Assembly (NCBI GenBank): GCA_023129265.1
Contig: JAGMCJ010000210.1
Coordinates: 1-8,072 of the forward strand
Source of the DNA: Thermoplasmata archaeon
GTDB lineage: Archaea > Thermoplasmatota > Thermoplasmata > RBG-16-68-12 > JAGMCJ01
Direction of reading: 5' to 3'
DNA length: 8,072 nt
Shown here: piece after piece, positions 5,401 to 8,072 of the stretch
Layout of the letters: every line of letters starts with the position of its first letter
Numbering within the stretch: position 1 is the first letter of the stretch
Position numbers and translations under genes: made by a program
The notes under the pieces: generated by a model
Seen by the model: only the letters and a program-made list of their open reading frames with translations
What the model was told of the DNA's origin: nothing
Database searches by the model: none

Positions 5401-7303
5401 CGACAGTAGCGCTCGCGGAGGACCAAAGGCGGATGCCGTACCCGTTCTTCGAGACCTTGTTGCCTCTGATGGTTGCGTCGGCGGGGGATGAGAGACCTAT
5501 ACCGTCGCCGTTGTTCAAGATGATGTTGTCAGTGATGGAAGCCTTTTTGGAAGACATGAGACGGATACCATACGTGTTGTTCGAGACCTCGTTGGTGATG
5601 ATTGTGGCGTTCTTCGAGGAGGAGGTGAAGTGAACGGAATGCCCGTTCTTCGAGATGTAGTTCGCTATGACGACATCGTTGGTGGAGGAGGTGAAGAAGA
5701 CGCCCCAAGGGTTGTTCGAGACGTTGTTGTCCATGACTATAGTATTGGTGGAGAGCCAGATGAAGAGTCCGTATGCGTTGTTCGAGACGTTGTTCTCTGT
5801 GATCACAGCATTGGTTGGCGAGTAGAAAAAGAAGCCTTTTGCGCTATGCGAGAAGACGTTGTTTCCCTTGATGACGGCATCAATAGAGCGCGAGAGACCA
5901 ATACCACTACCTATGTTCGAGAATACCTTATTGTGCGCGATGGTGGCGCTGGTGGAGTGGTAAAGCAACATACCATCCTCGTTCTTCGAGAGGCTATTGC
6001 CCGTAATAGTAGCATTGATGGAGGACTGGAGATAGATACCATACACACTGTGGGAGGAAATGTTGTTGTTCATTATGACATCATTTGTGGAGTAGTAAAA
6101 GTGAATGCCTGAGTGGTCGTTGCATGAGATATCATTGTCCGCAATGGTAGCATTGGTGGACGATGTAAGAAAGATGCCGAATGCGTTGTTTGAGATGTTA
6201 TTGTTCGTGATGGCAACATCATTGGGGGAATAGAGGCGAATACCGTCACCGTTGTTCCAGAAGACCTTATTGCCGGCAATGGTGACGTTTGCTGGGGAAG
6301 AGAGATGGATGCCGTCTCCCTTGTTCCAGGAGGCGTTGTTGATAGTGATCATCGCATTTGCACTTGAGGAGAGGAAGATACCGTGGAAATCGTTCGAGGA
6401 GATGGTGCTACCCATGATGATAACATCGTCCACGAAGACCATTTCGATACCCACGTCGGTGTCAATGATTTCGAGGTTGGAGGCTCGGACGTTGGTGCAG
6501 TTGACCACGATGAGCTGACCCATCGGTGTCCCATCGATGTCGAGGCCAGCACAGTCCTTATAGTAATAGAGGTGTTTCCCGTTGACTAGGTTGTCTGCAG
6601 TGATCGTGTGACTGTTATAGTGGAGGAGGGAATCCCCGGAAAGAAAGACACCGTCTGAAGTCAGAGCGTTGCTTGCGAGAGTGATATTGGTGGAGGACGA
6701 GAGGTGGACACCCATGTAGTTGTTTGAAACCTTATTGTCTATGATGGTAATAGTGCTGGAAGAGTGGATACGAATGCCATACGCATTGTTCGAGACGTCA
6801 TTGCCCGTTACGGTGGAATAGGACACGTAGTAAATGCGGATACCATACTCGTTATTGGAGATGTTGCTGCCCATGACGGTAATGGAAGAGGAAGATGCTA
6901 AGTGGACACCAAAGTAGTTGTTCAAGATCGTGGTGTTCTCCACACAACCGTTGGCAACGTTTACGAAGTTGATGCCATCGTGACCTTCACCGCCTGAGTG
7001 CACGTAGACATCGCGGATGATGAAGTGAGCGACCGTGCCGAATATCTTTATGCCCATTGCTGAAGAGGCGTCTATCTCCCATCCTTCGATTATGTAGGGA
7101 TCCACGATCGTTCCGGTGCCCCCCGTAACTCCGTTTGCAACTGTGAAATCCCCGTTGCCGACGATGTTTATGGGTTCGTGCGGGATGTACGCATACCCTT
7201 CCTCGGGAACCATGACTAGTCCGAAAAGCGAAAGTACGATCATGAAGAACATGAGAACCAGTGTCTGGGTTGCCCTTTTCCTTTTTCTCACTTTCCTCCC
7301 CAA
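2420..7303 (-). CDS. Giant surface protein: NosD-like beta-helix, three PKD, five Ig-like repeats, C-terminal membrane anchor
   Basis: Predicted exported cell-surface protein of about 1,625 residues. Numbered from TTG 7303: residues 1-40 form a signal segment (basic KVRKRKR, then hydrophobic LVLMFFMIVLSLFGLVMV). Residues 42-105 match the leader found in archaeal NosD-like proteins (NGVTGGTGTIVDPYIIEGW). Residues 109-712 are about 25 right-handed parallel beta-helix coils of 22-23 residues. Residues 718-777 form the cap (DDGYPSGGNYWSDY, RIGDTPYIIDADSRDNYPL). PKD domains follow at about 783-870, 877-963 and 967-1055, then five Ig-like repeats joined by (D)NTPP-type linkers at about 1061-1150, 1151-1244, 1246-1339, 1341-1432 and 1434-1512. 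Membrane segments lie near 1529-1545, 1561-1583 and 1596-1616, with basic stretches on the predicted inside. Many N-x-S/T sites suggest glycosylation. The start may instead be GTG 7291, which follows GGGGAGG by three bases. A role in adhesion, polysaccharide binding or envelope structure is plausible; no catalytic site is evident. The NosD resemblance is structural and does not imply copper handling. Confidence 0.93.
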   Translation of the reverse strand: MGRKVRKRKRATQTLVLMFFMIVLSLFGLVMVPEEGYAYIPHEPINIVGNGDFTVANGVTGGTGTIVDPYIIEGWEIDASSAMGIKIFGTVAHFIIRDVYVHSGGEGHDGINFVNVANGCVENTTILNNYFGVHLASSSSITVMGSNISNNEYGIRIYYVSYSTVTGNDVSNNAYGIRIHSSSTITIIDNKVSNNYMGVHLSSSTNITLASNALTSDGVFLSGDSLLHYNSHTITADNLVNGKHLYYYKDCAGLDIDGTPMGQLIVVNCTNVRASNLEIIDTDVGIEMVFVDDVIIMGSTISSNDFHGIFLSSSANAMITINNASWNKGDGIHLSSPANVTIAGNKVFWNNGDGIRLYSPNDVAITNNNISNNAFGIFLTSSTNATIADNDISCNDHSGIHFYYSTNDVIMNNNISSHSVYGIYLQSSINATITGNSLSKNEDGMLLYHSTSATIAHNKVFSNIGSGIGLSRSIDAVIKGNNVFSHSAKGFFFYSPTNAVITENNVSNNAYGLFIWLSTNTIVMDNNVSNNPWGVFFTSSTNDVVIANYISKNGHSVHFTSSSKNATIITNEVSNNTYGIRLMSSKKASITDNIILNNGDGIGLSSPADATIRGNKVSKNGYGIRLWSSASATVVSNDVSSNTYDGIRLEYSTDDTVVGNSVSNNEYGVYFHVSTNGIVTNNSISNNDYGSFLWSSTGILLHHNNFIDNVMQAFDNRGNENSWDDGYPSGGNYWSDYTGIDECSGPNQDICPDPDRIGDTPYIIDADSRDNYPLTEPSNIPPMASFTLSPSTGNVTTVFAVDASSSWDLEDSITDLEVRWDWEDDGTWDTSWSTVKTAQHQYADPGNYTIRLEVKDTQGAADQTTGEVSVENTPPLADFTIIPLQGNVSTIFEVDASSSADLEDSVTNLEVRWDWEDDGVWDTTWSTVKIAQHQYARPGKYTIHLEVRDTYGATDRTRKQVSVENTPPTASFDVLPTSGSITTVFHVDASSSWDLEDSITDLEVRWDWEDDGTWDTSWSAEKTASHQYASLGTHTICLEVRDTDALTNNATKHISVLPAPVTSLVIGQPNHTTVMTSVTSSTPLDFSILDQSGSGILRTMFRIDNTTWINYTATGTFTLAGERAHYLEWFSEGLGGNLENVTATVLIVDDTPPDLSVSIGSPSYVSTENWIASSTPIDIEAADGGVMPVGLDSIEYRVWFGSWSSWSVYSSPLTLSAEGMHFLECRASDLLGNMAVSNTSLTVDNTPPTTSIFVGNPKHQAVELYVTSTTEISLSSVDGGGVPVGLESMEYRIDGAAWFPYLLHFNLEGEEGQRIIEYRSRDFIGNLEVVKTLEVFLDNAPPTTVISIGEPKYLGGGNFVTSSTPLTLQAADDDVGSNSISFRIWDGSWTPWATYQTSVHLTGQDNPRHIEYRSTDLLGNQEQIHNLTLIVDNTPPVTIITSSAGPYDVNTVFTLEAVDEGSGVLRTEFRIDGGAWSPYTSAFTLPEGGHTILYQSLDCLDNLEPERTLQVDIGMEPPPLTAGQNQKPLVAAIFALVLALIGLWSSRRRPWKGDPSKAGVFKAFVLTSMPFVLAEVVTGIVSLFTGHLSIPPAAGVGTAVDIAILVTGILVIVLRLLKARSFESKDK
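2768..4117 (-). repeat. Five Ig-like domain repeats in the surface protein
   Basis: Five units of about 90 residues with the pattern xVDNTPPxTxIxxGxPxY, VTSSTPxxL, GLxSIEYRI, W..Y...F.L, HxIEYRSxDLLGNxE. The NTPP linker and the YRSxDxxGN ending recur in nearly every unit, as in OmpL47-like or bacterial Ig-like stalk domains. The first unit is degenerate (EWFSEGLGGN) and the fifth is shorter. They probably form a rigid stalk between the membrane anchor and the PKD and beta-helix head. The exact domain-family name is not certain from sequence alone. Confidence 0.8.
4139..4957 (-). repeat. Three PKD-type domains in the surface protein
   Basis: Three tandem units share ASFxLxPxxGxxxTxFxVDASSS, WDLEDSITDLEVRWDWEDD and HQYAxPGxYTIxLEVxDT, the beta-sandwich pattern of PKD domains. 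DNA of the first and third units is nearly identical at 4806-4903 and 4248-4345, with one mismatch in 98 bases and an offset of 558 bases. The middle unit is clearly more diverged. PKD domains are usually extracellular spacers or carbohydrate and protein-binding modules. Confidence 0.85.
5168..6979 (-). repeat. About 25 parallel beta-helix coils (NosD-like repeat array)
   Basis: A GI.L-type coil marker recurs at residues 109, 132, 154, 176, 198 and 218, then 285, 308, 331, 354, 376, 399, 422, 444, 467, 490, 512, 534, 556, 579, 601, 623, 646, 668 and 690. Spacing is 22-23 residues, so the DNA period is 66-69 bases. The coil pattern is roughly xVSNNxYGIxLxSSTNxTIxxN, with asparagine ladders typical of right-handed beta-helices. 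Only coil 556 lacks the glycine (GHSVHF). An unrelated segment interrupts the register at residues ~221-284. Such folds commonly bind or cleave polysaccharide. Confidence 0.88.
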
Positions 7304-7324
7304 GAAAACACATTCTGCATGGTC

Positions 7325-7334
7325 GTATAAAAAC
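7325..7334 (-). promoter_or_regulatory. Predicted TATA box of the surface protein gene
   Basis: GTTTTTATAC on the minus strand is centred near 7329. A start about 25 bases downstream falls at about 7303-7304, next to TTG 7303 and 12 bases before GTG 7291. The mRNA would therefore be leaderless on TTG or carry a very short leader with GGGGAGG before GTG. Confidence 0.5.
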
Positions 7335-7378
7335 AGATTGGTACATTCTTTTTTGACTCAGCGGCATGGACCCCATCG

Positions 7379-7392
7379 CCAGGTGAACCTGG
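7379..7392. promoter_or_regulatory. Short inverted repeat CCAGGT-GA-ACCTGG
   Basis: Perfect 6-bp arms with a two-base centre lie about 50 bases upstream of the surface gene TATA box. The compact dyad resembles a binding site for a dimeric helix-turn-helix regulator; a two-base loop is too tight for a good hairpin. The function is inferred only from symmetry and position. Confidence 0.35.
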
Positions 7393-7399
7393 GGGGACG

Positions 7400-7579
7400 A
7401 TCGGTATATCTATTGACTGCCGATTGTTCCAATATGATGTCGTCGTTGATGACTCAGCTCTCTTGCATTCCTATCTTCACGCTCCATCGACTTATGAGAG
7501 ACGCAAACATCTGTCGCAGATGATAATGAACTACGCCATTTCTGAAGCCGGCATCTTTGCCAGCCCATATGGGTTCTCC
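7400..7579 (+). pseudogene. Possible gene remnant (protein-like frame without start)
   Basis: The plus-strand frame is open from 7331 to the TGA at 7577-7579. Its latter part reads like protein: DCRLFQYDVVVDDSALLHSY followed by LHAPSTYERRKHLSQMIMNY and AISEAGIFASPYGFSG. It has a hydrophobic strand, a charged helix-like stretch and balanced composition. No ATG or GTG precedes this stretch; only TTG at 7424 or 7463 could serve, without a Shine-Dalgarno site. It may be the C-terminal end of a decayed gene, possibly of mobile or transferred origin, or a chance open frame. I do not recognise the family. Confidence 0.25.
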
Positions 7580-7609
7580 GGATGAGGAAAGAATTGCCGC
7601 CATAAAAAC

Positions 7610-7619
7610 CTTAAATATC
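7610..7619 (+). promoter_or_regulatory. Predicted TATA box of the tRNA-Cys/cysS unit
   Basis: CTTAAATATC, preceded by the A-rich BRE-like ATAAAAAC, is centred near 7614. The expected start, about 25 bases on, is near 7640, six bases before the tRNA 5' end. No separate TATA box lies at the right distance before cysS, so this is likely the promoter for both. Confidence 0.65.
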
Positions 7620-7645
7620 CTCGAGCACGATGGACTTCCGAAGAA

Positions 7646-7718
7646 GCCGAGGTGACAGAGCGGCCAATGTGACCGCCTGCAGAGCGGTTTTGTGGGGGTT
7701 CGACTCCCTCCCTCGGCA
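7646..7718 (+). tRNA. tRNA-Cys (anticodon GCA)
   Basis: A complete 73-base cloverleaf. The acceptor stem GCCGAGG (7646-7652) pairs perfectly with CCTCGGC (7711-7717). The D arm has three pairs plus a G13/A22 mismatch, with G18-G19 in the loop. Anticodon stem ACCGC/GCGGT encloses CTGCAGA, giving anticodon GCA at 7679-7681. The variable loop is TTTGT, and T stem GGGGG/CCCTC encloses TTCGACT. There is no intron and no encoded CCA. Two features are odd: the discriminator base is A (7718) where tRNA-Cys normally has U73, and the 15-48 pair would be G-U. Identity as tRNA-Cys is supported by the anticodon and by cysS following 17 bases later. Confidence 0.95.
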
Positions 7719-7725
7719 TCTCTTT

Positions 7726-7735
7726 GGTGGCCACC
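7726..7735 (+). promoter_or_regulatory. Palindromic ribosome-binding region of cysS
   Basis: GGTGGCCACC is a perfect 10-bp palindrome ending directly at the cysS ATG. Its first half, GGTGG, partly matches the archaeal Shine-Dalgarno (GGTG) at five-base spacing. The symmetry may be chance, or may mark a protein site overlapping the translation start. Confidence 0.35.
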
Positions 7736-8072
7736 ATGCTAGTCTACAACACCCTGACACACACGAAAGAGGAGTTCGTTCCTCTCAAAGGCAACAGAGT
7801 GACAATGTTCGTCTGCGGCGTCACTCCGTACGATTACTCACACCTAGGTCACGCGAAGACGTACGTCGCGTTCGATGCCATCGCGAGATACCTCAGGCAC
7901 AAGGGGTACAACGTCCTCTACGTCCAGAACGTCACGGACGTGGATGACCACATCATCAACAGGTCCAAGGAGACGGGCGTCTCGGAGCCGGAGCTCGCCG
8001 AGAAGTACTTCAAGCACTTCCGGGAGGACATGGAGGCGCTCGGGGTAGAGAGCATCAACGTATTCGCGAAGG
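7736..8072 (+). CDS. cysS: Cysteinyl-tRNA synthetase, N-terminal part (runs off the window)
   Basis: Class I aminoacyl-tRNA synthetase that activates cysteine with ATP and charges tRNA-Cys. The first 112 codons are visible from ATG 7736. MLVYNTLTHTKEEFVPL is the usual CysRS N-terminal strand. C27 in MFVCGVTPYD corresponds to the zinc-binding cysteine that recognises substrate cysteine. HLGH at 36-39 is the class I HIGH motif, followed by AKTYVAFDAIARYLRHKGY. YVQNVTDVDDHIINRSKETG matches the conserved CysRS block (VxNxTDVDDKII). The TPYD variant, in place of the common PTVYD, resembles the motif of the mycothiol ligase MshC, a CysRS paralogue, but the neighbouring tRNA-Cys favours a true synthetase. 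A weak Shine-Dalgarno GGTGG lies at 7726-7730. The gene is probably co-transcribed with tRNA-Cys. Confidence 0.95.
   Translation, partial: MLVYNTLTHTKEEFVPLKGNRVTMFVCGVTPYDYSHLGHAKTYVAFDAIARYLRHKGYNVLYVQNVTDVDDHIINRSKETGVSEPELAEKYFKHFREDMEALGVESINVFAK

Larger units (their letters stand above)
7335..7609. other. Divergent intergenic region between the surface protein gene and tRNA-Cys
   Basis: Between the start of the surface protein gene and the tRNA lie about 340 bases with no confident intact gene. It contains the surface gene promoter at its left end, a perfect 6-bp inverted repeat at 7379-7392, a second weaker inverted pair (ATCGG 7400-7404 and CCGAT 7420-7424), a protein-like open frame at 7400-7579 lacking a convincing start, and the tRNA promoter at its right end. 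No terminator or insertion-sequence end is evident. Confidence 0.6.

Noticed and set aside
5168..6979. CRISPR array or other DNA-level repeat array
   Set aside because: The 66-69 base periodicity is fully explained by protein beta-helix coils in one open reading frame; repeat units are degenerate and have no spacers.
2420..7303. Copper-handling NosD function for the giant protein
   Set aside because: The similarity is to the repeat fold only; no nos genes are nearby and the PKD/Ig/anchor architecture points to a surface structural or binding role.
7434..7523. Leaderless 29-codon ORF (MMSSLMTQL...) with TATATC about 26 bases upstream
   Set aside because: The spacing is attractive, but the peptide is very short, unconserved-looking, and in a different frame from the more protein-like reading at 7400-7579.
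7531..7737. Minus-strand open frame over tRNA-Cys
   Set aside because: It is antisense to a perfect tRNA cloverleaf and the start of cysS; such frames are common false calls over tRNA genes.
7730..7739. GCCACCATG resembling a eukaryotic Kozak context before cysS
   Set aside because: The surrounding genes and promoters are archaeal; the match is part of a short palindrome and is most likely chance.

Overview
This window looks like an archaeal chromosome segment, most likely euryarchaeal and possibly Thermoplasmatota-like. The evidence is archaeal TATA-type boxes about 25 bases before starts or RNA 5' ends, a leaderless gene start, a tRNA gene without encoded CCA, an archaeal-type ftsZ with a strong Shine-Dalgarno site, and a giant surface protein of the NosD/PKD architecture common in such archaea. 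The phylum is an inference; no rRNA or species marker is present.

Layout. Bases 1-7303 are read from the minus strand and bases 7610-8072 from the plus strand. From left to right: the 5' third of ftsZ (399 to 1), with its own promoter, a leader inverted repeat and a Shine-Dalgarno site; an HD-domain phosphohydrolase of the COG1078/SAMHD1-like type (1815 to 514), predicted leaderless; a 240-base spacer with five exact-period 11-bp tandem repeats; a small acidic unknown ORF (2307 to 2056); a roughly 1,625-residue exported surface protein (7303 or 7291 to 2420); a 342-base divergent intergenic region holding a possible gene remnant and an inverted repeat; tRNA-Cys(GCA) (7646-7718); and, 17 bases later, the start of cysS (7736 to beyond the end).

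Functional links. ftsZ, the HD protein and the surface protein each have a separate TATA-like element, so the left side looks like independently transcribed genes, not an operon. The right side is different: tRNA-Cys and cysteinyl-tRNA synthetase are co-directional, closely spaced and seem to share one promoter, so the tRNA and the enzyme that charges it are probably made from one transcript. The tRNA has an A at the discriminator position, where tRNA-Cys normally has U.

The giant protein consists of a signal segment, about 25 parallel beta-helix coils, a NosD-type cap, three PKD domains, five NTPP-linked Ig-like repeats and three C-terminal membrane segments. PKD domains 1 and 3 share 97 of 98 bases over one stretch while the middle copy is diverged, which points to recent gene conversion or recombination. 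I found no CRISPR array, complete insertion sequence or recognisable defence system.
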